From assembly GCA_020428585.1 (NCBI GenBank), contig JAGQMP010000033.1, positions 1 to 14,795 of the forward strand: DNA of 14,795 nucleotides, written 5' to 3'. This DNA comes from Patescibacteria group bacterium (GTDB lineage: Bacteria > Patescibacteriota > Minisyncoccia > Phycocordibacterales > UBA1006). Positions 4,483-12,394 of this stretch are shown here, in pieces (within the stretch, counting starts at the first letter, position 1; each line of letters begins with the position of its first letter). The notes beneath the pieces are model-generated. The model saw nothing but the letters and a program-made list of their open reading frames with translations. It had not been told where the DNA came from and ran no database searches. Both the position numbers and the translations under genes were made by a program.

Positions 4483-6214
4483 GTTGCTGATTCCATAGTG
4501 AATAGTACAATCCTTGACATTTGATCAATGATTCGTGGGTGCCTGATTCAATTATCTCACCACGTTTCATTACATAGATGGTATCAGCATGAGCGATAGT
4601 CGAGAGACGATGGGCGATGATTACCATCGTGAGGTTGGGATGGGTTTTCTTGATTTCGGCAATAGTATCGGTGATTTCGCGTTCAGTTAATGAATCGAGG
4701 CTGGACGTTGCCTCGTCAAACACGAGGAGATCTGGCTCTCTCAAAAGGGCACGCGCGATCGCAATGCGTTGACGTTCGCCGCCTGATAATTTGATCCCGT
4801 TCTCGCCAATGATGGTATCAAGCCCAAGAGCAGAGCGTCCAATAATACTATCAGCCTTGGCTTGAGAGAGTGCTCGTAAACACTGCTCGTCACTAGCATT
4901 TGGTCTGACAAAGCGCAGGTTTTCAGCAATCGTCCCTGCAAAGACTTGGCTTTCCTGAGGTACATAACCAACGCGATTCCTCAGACTGGTGAGGTCAAGA
5001 TCGATTGACGCGGTCCCGTTGTAACTGAGTGTTCCTTTGGTTGGTTGATAGAGACCAAGGAGGAGCTTCACAAAGGTTGATTTTCCTGAACCGCTCGGCC
5101 CCACGAGGGCAATCGTTTCCCCTGATCTAATCGTCAGAGAAATATCTGATAATGAAGATCCCTCGGCCTCACCATAACTAAACGATACCTGATCAAACGA
5201 TATTTCATCAAGATCACCTGATAATGTTTGCCCAGTAATCTTTTCATCGGCCGGCTCAAGAGCAAGGACCTTTTCGAGTTCCGTCACACTGGCGCGGGCT
5301 TCTTGGTAGCTGCGCACGAGATCGGCAAACATCCCCAAGGGCCCAAAGACAAAGAATCCATAGAACCACAGCGCGAGGAATTGACCTAATGAAACATCAC
5401 CCTTGAAGATCAAAATCATCGATACAAACACAATCAAGGTACTGACGGCGTTCACGAGGGTTCCTTGTATAAATGACAAGCGACGCAGGATCACAACCTT
5501 TTTCAATTCAAGTTCGAGAATCTCTTCGTGCACATCATTTAATCGATTGATTTCCTGGTCTTCAAGACCAAGTGATTTCACGAGACCTACGTTTTGTAAG
5601 GTTTCAGTTGTTGATGCAGCGAGATCTGCGCTGCGACTGACGATGCTTTTCTGAGCTTCCTTGATACTGCGACCGGTGAAATAAACAATGCCACCAACGA
5701 GAGGAATCGATAATACAAACACCAACCCAATCCACCAATGGACGGTAAAGGCATAGGTAATCGCAAACAACATACCGATCAATGAAAAGAATCCAATATT
5801 TACTGCGTCGATGACCAGTTTCTTTGCATGGTCTCGGGCGCGTTGTAGCTTTTGCAAGATTGATCCTGATTGTTGATCTTCAAAAGCCGAGAAGGGTAGG
5901 GCAAAGACGTGTGACACCGCATCGTTGTACATTTTGGTACCGATGCGCTCTGATACGACGTTCACGTAGTAATCTTGAAAGGCTTTTCCAATACGAGAAA
6001 TCAAGGCGACTCCCACATACAGGAGAAGCATGAGCCCCACTCCTCGCAAGAATTCGTCGTGGGTAAAATCTGTCGCATTCGACGCGTATTGATCAATGAC
6101 GATACGGAAGACCTGTGGGTTTAGCAAAGAAAAGATTTGATTGATCGCCGCAAACAAGAGCGACAGAGCAAGCAGGCCGCGATAGCGGCTGATATACATT
6201 TTGAGGGTATCCAT
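4478..6214 (-). CDS. ABC transporter, fused transmembrane and ATPase domains (exporter half-transporter), 578 aa
   Basis: The layout is that of a MsbA/LmrA-type exporter that works as a dimer and moves lipids, drugs or peptides outward using ATP. An N-terminal membrane domain with about six helices (roughly residues 10-295) is followed by a nucleotide-binding domain: Walker A GPSGSGKST (372-380), Q-loop YVPQES (Q420), signature LSGGERQ (476-482), Walker B LLVFDEATSSLD (496-507) and the H-loop histidine in IIAHRLS (H535). All catalytic residues are present, so it should be active. The substrate cannot be told from the sequence. A GTG at 6229 is in frame, but the -10 box TATAAT covers it, so the ATG at 6214 is preferred. 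The gene stands alone, divergent from a methyltransferase. Confidence 0.93.
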   Translation of the reverse strand: MDTLKMYISRYRGLLALSLLFAAINQIFSLLNPQVFRIVIDQYASNATDFTHDEFLRGVGLMLLLYVGVALISRIGKAFQDYYVNVVSERIGTKMYNDAVSHVFALPFSAFEDQQSGSILQKLQRARDHAKKLVIDAVNIGFFSLIGMLFAITYAFTVHWWIGLVFVLSIPLVGGIVYFTGRSIKEAQKSIVSRSADLAASTTETLQNVGLVKSLGLEDQEINRLNDVHEEILELELKKVVILRRLSFIQGTLVNAVSTLIVFVSMILIFKGDVSLGQFLALWFYGFFVFGPLGMFADLVRSYQEARASVTELEKVLALEPADEKITGQTLSGDLDEISFDQVSFSYGEAEGSSLSDISLTIRSGETIALVGPSGSGKSTFVKLLLGLYQPTKGTLSYNGTASIDLDLTSLRNRVGYVPQESQVFAGTIAENLRFVRPNASDEQCLRALSQAKADSIIGRSALGLDTIIGENGIKLSGGERQRIAIARALLREPDLLVFDEATSSLDSLTEREITDTIAEIKKTHPNLTMVIIAHRLSTIAHADTIYVMKRGEIIESGTHESLIKCQGLYYSLWNQQQ

Positions 6215-6220
6215 GCGCCG

Positions 6221-6226
6221 ATTATA
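6221..6226 (-). promoter_or_regulatory. -10 promoter TATAAT for the ABC exporter, leaderless start
   Basis: On the minus strand TATAAT ends 6 nt before the ATG at 6214. It lies inside the alternative GTG-initiated frame, which it therefore argues against. Confidence 0.65.
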
Positions 6227-6241
6227 CACGTTTTTACGATC

Positions 6242-6250
6242 TGCTATAGT
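6242..6250 (+). promoter_or_regulatory. Extended -10 promoter TGC-TATAGT for the methyltransferase, leaderless start
   Basis: TGCTATAGT ends 6 nt before the ATG at 6257. A weak -35, TTATAC (6222-6227), would lie 17 bp upstream and overlap the exporter's -10 box on the other strand. Confidence 0.6.
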
Positions 6251-6256
6251 TAGGGC

Positions 6257-6946
6257 ATGTCAAACCAGTCATCGTGGAATGATGAATACCAAAAACCTCA
6301 GTTGATCACCCAATCACACAAACCCCAGAAGGATTTTTTGAGGTTTATTAAATGGATCAAAAAGAATAAACATCTTGATTTATCAGCAGGACTCACAGCG
6401 CTTGACCTTGGCTGTGGGGTAGGGAGGAACAGCTACTATTTGGCCGATCACTACGGTATAGAGGTCATGGGTTGGGATTTTTCATCTGACGCCATTGCCA
6501 AGGCGATAAAATTTCACCGACATGAAAACGTCACGTTTCAAGAACGAAACATTGCTAAACCCTTTCCCCTTGAGGATGATTCGGTTGATCTGATTCTCGA
6601 CGTTACTTCGTCAAACGCTTTGAATGAAAAAGAACGCCAGGTATATCTATCTGAATGTGCGCGAGTGTTAAAACCAGATGGCTACATGTATGTTCGCACG
6701 CTTGCCAAAGAGGGCGACAAAAACGCCCAGAACATGGTCAAAGAATTTCCCGGTGGTGAATATGACACCTACCACCACCCGCAACTTGGCGTGACCGAGA
6801 GGATTTTTTCAGGTCCTGATTTCAAAGTTTTGTATGAGCAGTACCTCGAGGTCGTTCGGATGGAACGAAAGACAGGGTATCAACGGTGGGGGTCACAATC
6901 GTATAAACGTAATTACTGGAACGCATACCTCAAAAGTAAAAAGTGA
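6257..6946 (+). CDS. Class I SAM-dependent methyltransferase, 229 aa
   Basis: The Rossmann-type SAM-binding core is intact. Motif I is ALDLGCGVGRNSYYLA (about residues 48-63), the acidic residue that holds the SAM ribose is in MGWDFS (D74), motif III lies near NIAKPFPLEDDSVDLILDV, and the helix-strand RVLKPDGYMYVRT is the usual post-core element. This pattern fits Methyltransf_11/25-type enzymes acting on small molecules or lipids. It lacks the catalytic PC or (D/N)PPY motifs of DNA methyltransferases, so it is not a restriction-modification partner for the nearby nuclease-like gene. The substrate is unknown. A C-terminal basic region (RKTGYQRWGSQSYKRNYWNAYLKSKK, split by aromatics) is unusual in its Tyr/Trp content. 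Regulation is shared by position with the ABC exporter. Confidence 0.88.
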   Translation: MSNQSSWNDEYQKPQLITQSHKPQKDFLRFIKWIKKNKHLDLSAGLTALDLGCGVGRNSYYLADHYGIEVMGWDFSSDAIAKAIKFHRHENVTFQERNIAKPFPLEDDSVDLILDVTSSNALNEKERQVYLSECARVLKPDGYMYVRTLAKEGDKNAQNMVKEFPGGEYDTYHHPQLGVTERIFSGPDFKVLYEQYLEVVRMERKTGYQRWGSQSYKRNYWNAYLKSKK

Positions 6947-6951
6947 TTTTT

Positions 6952-6960
6952 TGTTATACT
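6952..6960 (+). promoter_or_regulatory. Extended -10 promoter TGT-TATACT, leaderless start
   Basis: TGTTATACT ends 6 nt before the ATG at 6967 and begins only 5 nt after the stop of the methyltransferase gene. Confidence 0.65.
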
Positions 6961-6966
6961 TAAGTT

Positions 6967-7887
6967 ATGTTAGATAAACTTAAAAAAGTAGAACTCCGAG
7001 CAGGATGGAAACATGAAGCTCATGATTTTACAAATTGGATGGCACAAGAAGAAAATTTAAATCTCCTTGGTGATGAGATTGGGTTTGATATCTCACTTAT
7101 TCAAACAGAAGCTAAGGTTGGTAGTTTTAACGTTGATATTCTAGCAGAGGAGGCAAACACGGGGAATAAAATCATCATTGAAAATCAACTTGAAAATACC
7201 GACCATGATCACCTTGGTAAAATTCTTACTTATGCCTCAGGATATGATGCACAAGTTATTATATGGGTTGTTAAAAATGCGCGTGAGGAACATAGGCAAG
7301 CAATTGATTGGCTAAATGAAAATACAAATGAAAATATTGGTTTCTATTTATTGAAGATTGAACTTTGGCAAATTGGCACTTCACTACCCGCCCCAAAATT
7401 TGAGATTATCTCGCGTCCTAATGACTGGGTAAAAACTGTGAAAAGTTCGACAGGAAGCAGTGAATTTACTGATACTAAAATTAAACAACTTGAATTTTGG
7501 AATTTATTTAAAGATTTTGCCAAACAAAATAATACAACATTACGATTTCAAAAAAGCTATCCTCAACATTGGACAATAATCTCTATTGGTAATAGTGATT
7601 GTCATATATCACTTACAATAAATTCACGTGAAAATCTATATGGTTGTGAAATTTATATCCCAAACAACAAGGACTTGTATCAAAAGTTTTTTGAACAAAA
7701 ACAAGAAATTGAAGCTGAATTAGATATGGGTCTTGAGTGGATGGAATTATCCGAAAAGAAAGCAAGTCGAATTAAAACTTCGATCATAGGTGATTTCGAG
7801 GATGAAAGTTCGTGGGAGGATATTTTTGAATGGATGAAGATAACAGGTGAAAAGTTTAAGAGAGTATTTCCAAGATATATAAAATAA
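6967..7887 (+). CDS. DUF4268 protein with N-terminal PD-(D/E)XK nuclease-like domain, 306 aa
   Basis: The N-terminal part (about residues 1-135) reads as a restriction-endonuclease-like fold: a helix with Glu (NLLGDEIGFDI), a strand with D57 in FNVDILAEE, then E72 and Q74 in IIIENQLENTDHDHLGKILTYASG. That gives D-(X14)-E-X-Q, where Gln replaces the usual Lys. The C-terminal half (about 160-306) matches DUF4268: the FW.LF helix, QHWTIISIGNS, IEAELDMGLEWMELSEKKASRIK and a closing W..IFEWM...FKRVFPRYIK. Such proteins are known as orphans and near defence genes. No toxin, antitoxin, methylase specificity subunit or helicase is adjacent, so a defence role is only inference. The gene is AT-rich compared with its flanks. 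Confidence 0.85.
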   Translation: MLDKLKKVELRAGWKHEAHDFTNWMAQEENLNLLGDEIGFDISLIQTEAKVGSFNVDILAEEANTGNKIIIENQLENTDHDHLGKILTYASGYDAQVIIWVVKNAREEHRQAIDWLNENTNENIGFYLLKIELWQIGTSLPAPKFEIISRPNDWVKTVKSSTGSSEFTDTKIKQLEFWNLFKDFAKQNNTTLRFQKSYPQHWTIISIGNSDCHISLTINSRENLYGCEIYIPNNKDLYQKFFEQKQEIEAELDMGLEWMELSEKKASRIKTSIIGDFEDESSWEDIFEWMKITGEKFKRVFPRYIK

Positions 7888-7920
7888 GAATATGTAATGA
7901 ATTTTTAATTCACTGAATAC

Positions 7921-7926
7921 TACAAT
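7921..7926 (+). promoter_or_regulatory. -10 promoter TACAAT for the AlkD gene, leaderless start
   Basis: TACAAT ends 7 nt before the ATG at 7934. No convincing -35 is visible in the AT-rich spacer. Confidence 0.5.
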
Positions 7927-7933
7927 AAACACC

Positions 7934-8647
7934 ATGAATTCTATTCAACAAGCCCTCAGAAAACACGCCTCAAAGAATCGTAAAGCTGCGAATGAACGAT
8001 TTTTCAAAATGGGTGAGGGTGAATATTCTGCACACGATACCTTTATTGGTGTTTCGATGCCGGACCTGCGCATGGTTGCCGCTAATTTTTCAGATGTGAC
8101 TTATGAACTGATCAAAGAAACACTGTACTCAAATATTCACGAAGATCGGGCGTGTGCACTAATCATTCTCGTGAATCGTTATAAAGAGGGAAGCAAACAA
8201 GATCGGAAGGCTGTTGTTGAATTCTATCTCAAACATAAAAACCAAATCAATAATTGGGATCTTGTTGACGTCTCGGCACCATATATTATCGGTCAGTATG
8301 TATTAGATAACCCAAAGGAGCGTCCGATATTAGACAAACTCGTCGTTTCAAAAGATATGTGGCAGCGTCGTATTGCAATCGTTGCGACCTTGACCTTGAA
8401 TCGCGCTGGTAAGATTAAAGAAATCCTCAATCTGTCTGAAAAACTATTCGATGATACCGAAGACCTTACACACAAGGCTGTTGGATGGATGCTGCGCGAA
8501 GCCTGGAAACAGGATGCCCCTGCTGTTGAACGTTTCATCAAAAAACACTACGACCGCATACCTCGAACAACCCTGCGTTATGCCATTGAACGGATGGAAG
8601 AATCAAAGAGAAAGAAGTTTTTGCAATGGAAAATAAAGAAAAGATAG
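7934..8647 (+). CDS. DNA alkylation repair protein, AlkD-type HEAT-like glycosylase, 237 aa
   Basis: AlkD enzymes remove N3- and N7-alkylated purines using a solenoid of HEAT-like helical repeats that does not flip the base. The residues known to matter in the Bacillus cereus enzyme are seen here in matching motifs: NNWDLVD (W108 and D112, equal to W109 and D113), MWQRRIAIV (R145/R146 for R148) and VGWMLREAWK (W185 for W187). The catalytic Asp is present, so activity is likely. Length matches the family (about 230 residues). The N-terminus VSMPDLRMVAANF is also typical ('G V-xP-LR-IAK'). It is its own transcription unit. Together with ung it gives base-excision repair of alkylated and deaminated bases. 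Confidence 0.92.
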   Translation: MNSIQQALRKHASKNRKAANERFFKMGEGEYSAHDTFIGVSMPDLRMVAANFSDVTYELIKETLYSNIHEDRACALIILVNRYKEGSKQDRKAVVEFYLKHKNQINNWDLVDVSAPYIIGQYVLDNPKERPILDKLVVSKDMWQRRIAIVATLTLNRAGKIKEILNLSEKLFDDTEDLTHKAVGWMLREAWKQDAPAVERFIKKHYDRIPRTTLRYAIERMEESKRKKFLQWKIKKR

Positions 8648-8665
8648 TTGGGAGATATCGTTGAT

Positions 8666-8693
8666 TTGTTTGAATAAAGATTGCTGTTATAAT
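8666..8693 (+). promoter_or_regulatory. Promoter TTGTTT - 16 bp - TATAAT (extended -10)
   Basis: The -10 TATAAT (8688-8693) is preceded by TGT and lies 16 bp from TTGTTT (8666-8671). It ends 9 nt before the ATG at 8703 and rules out the longer TTG-initiated frame from 8661. Confidence 0.65.
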
Positions 8694-8702
8694 TTAAATA
8701 TT

Positions 8703-9518
8703 ATGGAGTCATTATCTGAGCAAGAAAAAAATACAACCATCGAAAATACTAACGAGGAAAAAGAAACAACCGACATCACTCAATTAGAGACAGAATTGTC
8801 ATCACTATTTGAAAAAAGAGATAATTTAAAAAAAGAGATTGATGAACTTCGCTCCCAGTATTCTTTTTCTCAAAGAGATAAGTATATTTTTATCTTTTCA
8901 AATTCAAGAGATATTGATTCTAAAAATAAAACAACACAAGAACTCCAAGATCATGCCGAGTTATTAGGTGTGAAATTTGAGTCAAAATTTAAAGAGGTTT
9001 TGAAAAAAGAGGGAATTTTAATCTATGAAGAAATGGAGAACTTGGAGGATCAGATCCAAGACCTTGAACAAAAAATCAAACCGCTGCGTGAGCAAGATAA
9101 AATGTTATCTTTTGAAAACGAAAAAAAAGATCTTCTGGAAAAATATAACGTCTCACTAGGTGAGTTTCAACGAATACATCAAAAGTTAGAAAAAGCTCGG
9201 ATTACATCTAATAAGATCGTCGAAGATGCCATCAGTCCAGGAATTGATATGTCCATGTCTCGTGAGATGGCTATTAATCAGTACGCAAGACATCTTTACC
9301 AAGATATAAGAACTATTGATGAGGTGGATCGTATTATGCCTGAAATTGAAGATATTATTCTTAATCTCGAGATAGAAATCTCTGATCTCGAGAAAAAAGA
9401 ATACCAAGGGGCAATGAATTCGACCCTACGTTTCTCCGATGCGCTGCGCCGCCAGATAACTGATGAGTACCTTACTAAAACATTAGATACTCTCGTAAGG
9501 AAAATAGATCAAACCTAA
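8703..9518 (+). CDS. Coiled-coil hypothetical protein, 271 aa
   Basis: I do not recognise a family. The protein is soluble and dominated by heptad-like helices rich in Glu, Lys and Leu: about residues 25-55 (TQLETELSSLFEKRDNLKK onward), 105-165 (EEMENLEDQIQDLEQKIK onward) and 215-240 (IEDIILNLEIEISDLEKK). Between them lies a short non-helical part with Phe, Ser and Asp (SQRDKYIFIFSNSRDIDSKN). The C-terminus (TLRFSDALRRQITDEYLTKTLDTLVRKID) is amphipathic and helical. No signal peptide, membrane segment, ATPase or zinc motif is seen. It may be a scaffold or an adaptor, but nothing nearby shows a partner. Its stop is 4 nt from the stop of convergent ung, with no shared hairpin. AT-rich codon use sets it apart from ung and gyrB. 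Confidence 0.72.
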   Translation: MESLSEQEKNTTIENTNEEKETTDITQLETELSSLFEKRDNLKKEIDELRSQYSFSQRDKYIFIFSNSRDIDSKNKTTQELQDHAELLGVKFESKFKEVLKKEGILIYEEMENLEDQIQDLEQKIKPLREQDKMLSFENEKKDLLEKYNVSLGEFQRIHQKLEKARITSNKIVEDAISPGIDMSMSREMAINQYARHLYQDIRTIDEVDRIMPEIEDIILNLEIEISDLEKKEYQGAMNSTLRFSDALRRQITDEYLTKTLDTLVRKIDQT

Positions 9519-9522
9519 GGAC

Positions 9523-10194
9523 CTACCAATCAATCTGTTCTTTACCATGTTCCTTCAGATATGCGTTTGCCTTGGAAAAATGTCGGCAACCCAAAAATCC
9601 ATTATTGGCTGAAAAAGGCGAGGGGTGCGCGGCTTCAAGGACGAGGTGCTTTGACCGGTCGATAACCTCGCCTTTTTTCTTGGCATAGTTACCCCATAAC
9701 ATGAACACCAGGTGTTCTTTTTCATCAGATAATTTTTTAATCACCTTATCGGTAAAATCTTCCCATCCGCGCCCAGCGTGACTGGCGGGTTTATTTTTTT
9801 CTACCGATAGAACTGCATTCAATAACAGAACCCCTTGGCTTGCCCAATCAGTCAGATCACCATTCGCGGTGTCTTTCTGAATACCGATATCAGCCGCAAT
9901 TTCTTTGTACACGTTTTTCAATGACGGAGGAGGCGTCACCCCACCACGCACTGAAAAACACAATCCATGCGCCTGCCCGGGATTGTGATAGGGATCTTGT
10001 CCTAAAATTACCACTGACACTTGATCAAAGGGCGTCTGGTTAAACGCGTTAAAGAGGTCCCTTGGCTGTGGGTATATGGTCTTTTTGGGGTCTTGATATT
10101 CTGACCTAACGAAGTCTGTTAGATTAGCAAAATTAGGGGTAGAAAAGTAGCCTTTTAAGGCCCTTTTCCAGCTTGACTCGATGTTCACCTTCAT
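9523..10194 (-). CDS. ung: Uracil-DNA glycosylase, family 1, 223 aa
   Basis: Ung removes uracil from DNA arising from cytosine deamination or dUTP incorporation, starting base-excision repair. All key motifs are present: the water-activating GQDPYH (D67), GQAHGLCFSV with the uracil-stacking Phe, PPPSLKN (DNA-contacting loop), LLLNAVLSVE with the uracil-binding Asn, MLWGNYA, and HPSPFS (H190), slightly different from the classical HPSPLS. Length is close to E. coli Ung (229). A longer frame reaches 10359 but would be antisense to gyrB and hydrophobic. The -10 box TATGAT at 10201-10206 ends 6 nt before the ATG at 10194, supporting this start. It is divergent from gyrB. Confidence 0.96.
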   Translation of the reverse strand: MKVNIESSWKRALKGYFSTPNFANLTDFVRSEYQDPKKTIYPQPRDLFNAFNQTPFDQVSVVILGQDPYHNPGQAHGLCFSVRGGVTPPPSLKNVYKEIAADIGIQKDTANGDLTDWASQGVLLLNAVLSVEKNKPASHAGRGWEDFTDKVIKKLSDEKEHLVFMLWGNYAKKKGEVIDRSKHLVLEAAHPSPFSANNGFLGCRHFSKANAYLKEHGKEQIDW

Positions 10195-10200
10195 GTAGTC

Positions 10201-10209
10201 ATCATAGCA
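10201..10209 (-). promoter_or_regulatory. Extended -10 promoter TGC-TATGAT for ung, leaderless start
   Basis: On the minus strand TGCTATGAT (hexamer at 10201-10206) ends 6 nt before the ung ATG. It marks the long in-frame extension to 10359 as untranslated or untranscribed. Confidence 0.6.
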
Positions 10210-10248
10210 CGATTTTAGGCAAATTCCCTTTAAAAAATAAGGGTTTTC

Positions 10249-10257
10249 TGGTACAAT
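10249..10257 (+). promoter_or_regulatory. Extended -10 promoter TGG-TACAAT for gyrB
   Basis: TGGTACAAT ends 25 nt before the gyrB ATG, giving a leader of roughly 18-20 nt without a Shine-Dalgarno sequence. A weak TTTAAA lies about 18 bp upstream. Confidence 0.55.
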
Positions 10258-10282
10258 AGGTCTATACATTTTAGACAGAAAT

Positions 10283-12394
10283 ATGGCCAAAGAAACTAAG
10301 AAAACCGCCCCTAAAAAGGCCCCCACAGCAATCAAAAAGAAGGCAGAAAAACCAAGCAAAGAAAAAGGCTACAGCGCCTCTGATATTGCCGTCCTTGAGG
10401 GCCTTGAACCGGTACGAAAACGACCGGGTATGTACATTGGATCGACGGGTCCTGACGGTCTTCATCACTTGATTCGCGAGATCTTTGATAACTCACGCGA
10501 CGAGGCAATGGCAGGTCACTGTGATCATATTGAAATCGCGCTCTTGCCAGACGGTAGCGTCCGTGTGGCTGATAATGGCCGCGGTATTCCTGTCGACAAA
10601 CATCCTAAAACAGGACAATCAGCGCTCGAGGTGATTATGACCACCCTCCACGCCGGAGGAAAATTTGATAACGAAAGTTATAAATTCTCGGGAGGTTTGC
10701 ACGGAGTGGGTGCGTCCGTGGTAAACGCGCTTTCGACGTATACTCGGGCCGAGGTACATCGTGATGGTGATCGCTATGTCCAAGACTACGAAATCGGTAA
10801 ACCAAAAGCCAAGGTAAAGAAAGTCGGAAAAAGCGATCGTCGAGGAACCGTTATCACGTTTACTCCTGATACTTCGATTTTCTCGGACGTGACCTTTAGC
10901 TGGGAACGAATCGTAAAGCATTATCGGGAACAGGCCTACCTGGTAAAAAATCTACGGGTATCATTGATTGATGCGCGTGCTTATCAAGGCACGGTTGACG
11001 AAGATACTTACTACGTCGAAGATTTGAACCTCCAGGTACCATCAATGACCTTCTATTTCGAAGGCGGTATCGTATCGATGGTGCGCTATTTGAACGCTCA
11101 CCAAAAACCAGTTCACAAAGGTATCTTTCACTTTGAAAAAGAAACCGAAGACGAAATTCAGGTAGAAGTCGCATTTCAATATGTTGACGATATCTCGCCG
11201 CGCATTGTTCCATTTGCAAACAACATCTCGACCCCCGGTGGAGGAATGCACGTTACTGGGTTCAAGACAGCCTTAACCAGATTGATCAACAATTACAACA
11301 AGAACAATAAAATCTTGTCAGAAAAAGACGGGACACTTTCAGGTGATGACGTTCTTGAAGGTTTGACCGCAGTGATCTCGGTCAAAATGAAAGAGATTCA
11401 GTTCGAAGGTCAGACCAAGGATAAACTCGGCTCGCCCGAAGCTCGTGGAGCCGTCGAATCCTTGTTTGGTGATGCTCTTTCGAGTTACCTCGAAGAAAAC
11501 CCTGACGACGCCAAGGCCATCATCAGAAAGGCGGCCCTCGCCATGAAGGCCCGCAAAGCCGCCAAAGCCGCCAAAGATTCAATCTTGCGAAAAGGTGCGC
11601 TTGAAGGATTCACCCTCCCGGGTAAATTGACCGACTGCCAGACCAAGAACGCTGAAGACGCAGAAATCTTTATCGTCGAGGGAGACTCGGCAGGTGGAAC
11701 CGCTAAACAGGGTCGCGATCGAAAAACCCAGGCGATTTTGCCGCTGCGAGGTAAACCTTTGAACGTTGAACGCGTTCGCCTCGACAAGATGCTCGGAAAT
11801 AACGAGATCAAATCAATGGTGATTGCGTTCGGCACCTCAATTGGTGAGACCTTTGATATTGAAAAGATTCGCTACAAGAAAATCGTCATCGCGACCGACG
11901 CGGACGTCGACGGTGCGCACATCAGGACGCTGTTGATGACCTTTTTCTATCGATATTTCCGTGACTTTATTGATGCGGGATACATTTACGTCGCCCAACC
12001 ACCGCTCTACAAGATCAAGAAAGGGAAGGCCCTCCATTACGCATTCTCTGACGAGGAACGTGATGCTGTTATGAAGGATCTCGGTGCTACGATTGCTGAG
12101 GTTGAGGAAACTAATGATGAGGAAGAAGGGGAAGAGAACGAAGAAGAGACCACCGACAAGAAAGCTAAATCATCCGGCCGCATTCAGGTGCAGCGTTACA
12201 AGGGATTGGGAGAAATGAATGCCGAGGAATTATGGGAGACGACTATGAACCCAGAAACCCGTACCTTGAAACAGGTTACGATCGATGATGCGATTGAGGC
12301 CGACGCGATCTTTGATACTTTGATGGGGTCTGATGTTGAGCCACGAAAGGTGTTTATTCAGAATAACGCTAAATTAGCCGAGATAGATATCTAA
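10283..12394 (+). CDS. gyrB: DNA gyrase subunit B (type IIA topoisomerase ATPase subunit), 703 aa
   Basis: GyrB supplies the ATPase and Toprim parts of gyrase, which with GyrA introduces negative supercoils. The GHKL ATPase motifs are all present: E66 and N70 in REIFDNSRDEA, D97 in ADNGRGIP, and GGLHGVG (137-143). The Toprim domain has EGDSAGG (466-472) and the metal-binding DADVD (D539, D541, D543). The end holds QRYKGLGEMNAEELWETTM. Two additions stand out: a Lys/Ala/Pro-rich tail before the usual SYNASDI-like start (residues 1-28), and an acidic linker (about 606-632) between Toprim and the QRYKGLGEM motif. Length exceeds the common 640-residue form for this reason. ParE cannot be fully excluded without GyrA, but the motif set favours GyrB. 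It diverges from ung and ends in a long terminator. Confidence 0.94.
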   Translation: MAKETKKTAPKKAPTAIKKKAEKPSKEKGYSASDIAVLEGLEPVRKRPGMYIGSTGPDGLHHLIREIFDNSRDEAMAGHCDHIEIALLPDGSVRVADNGRGIPVDKHPKTGQSALEVIMTTLHAGGKFDNESYKFSGGLHGVGASVVNALSTYTRAEVHRDGDRYVQDYEIGKPKAKVKKVGKSDRRGTVITFTPDTSIFSDVTFSWERIVKHYREQAYLVKNLRVSLIDARAYQGTVDEDTYYVEDLNLQVPSMTFYFEGGIVSMVRYLNAHQKPVHKGIFHFEKETEDEIQVEVAFQYVDDISPRIVPFANNISTPGGGMHVTGFKTALTRLINNYNKNNKILSEKDGTLSGDDVLEGLTAVISVKMKEIQFEGQTKDKLGSPEARGAVESLFGDALSSYLEENPDDAKAIIRKAALAMKARKAAKAAKDSILRKGALEGFTLPGKLTDCQTKNAEDAEIFIVEGDSAGGTAKQGRDRKTQAILPLRGKPLNVERVRLDKMLGNNEIKSMVIAFGTSIGETFDIEKIRYKKIVIATDADVDGAHIRTLLMTFFYRYFRDFIDAGYIYVAQPPLYKIKKGKALHYAFSDEERDAVMKDLGATIAEVEETNDEEEGEENEEETTDKKAKSSGRIQVQRYKGLGEMNAEELWETTMNPETRTLKQVTIDDAIEADAIFDTLMGSDVEPRKVFIQNNAKLAEIDI

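Noticed and set aside
6215..6229. GTG start for the ABC exporter
   Set aside because: The GTG is next to, and the added codons cover, the -10 box TATAAT; the ATG at 6214 fits the common leaderless layout.
6257..7887. Restriction-modification pair (methyltransferase plus nuclease-like gene)
   Set aside because: The methyltransferase lacks DNA-methylase catalytic motifs and the two genes have separate promoters.
10195..10359. Hydrophobic N-terminal extension of Ung (possible membrane anchor)
   Set aside because: It is antisense to the gyrB start and upstream of the ung -10 box; family 1 UDG normally starts near 10194.
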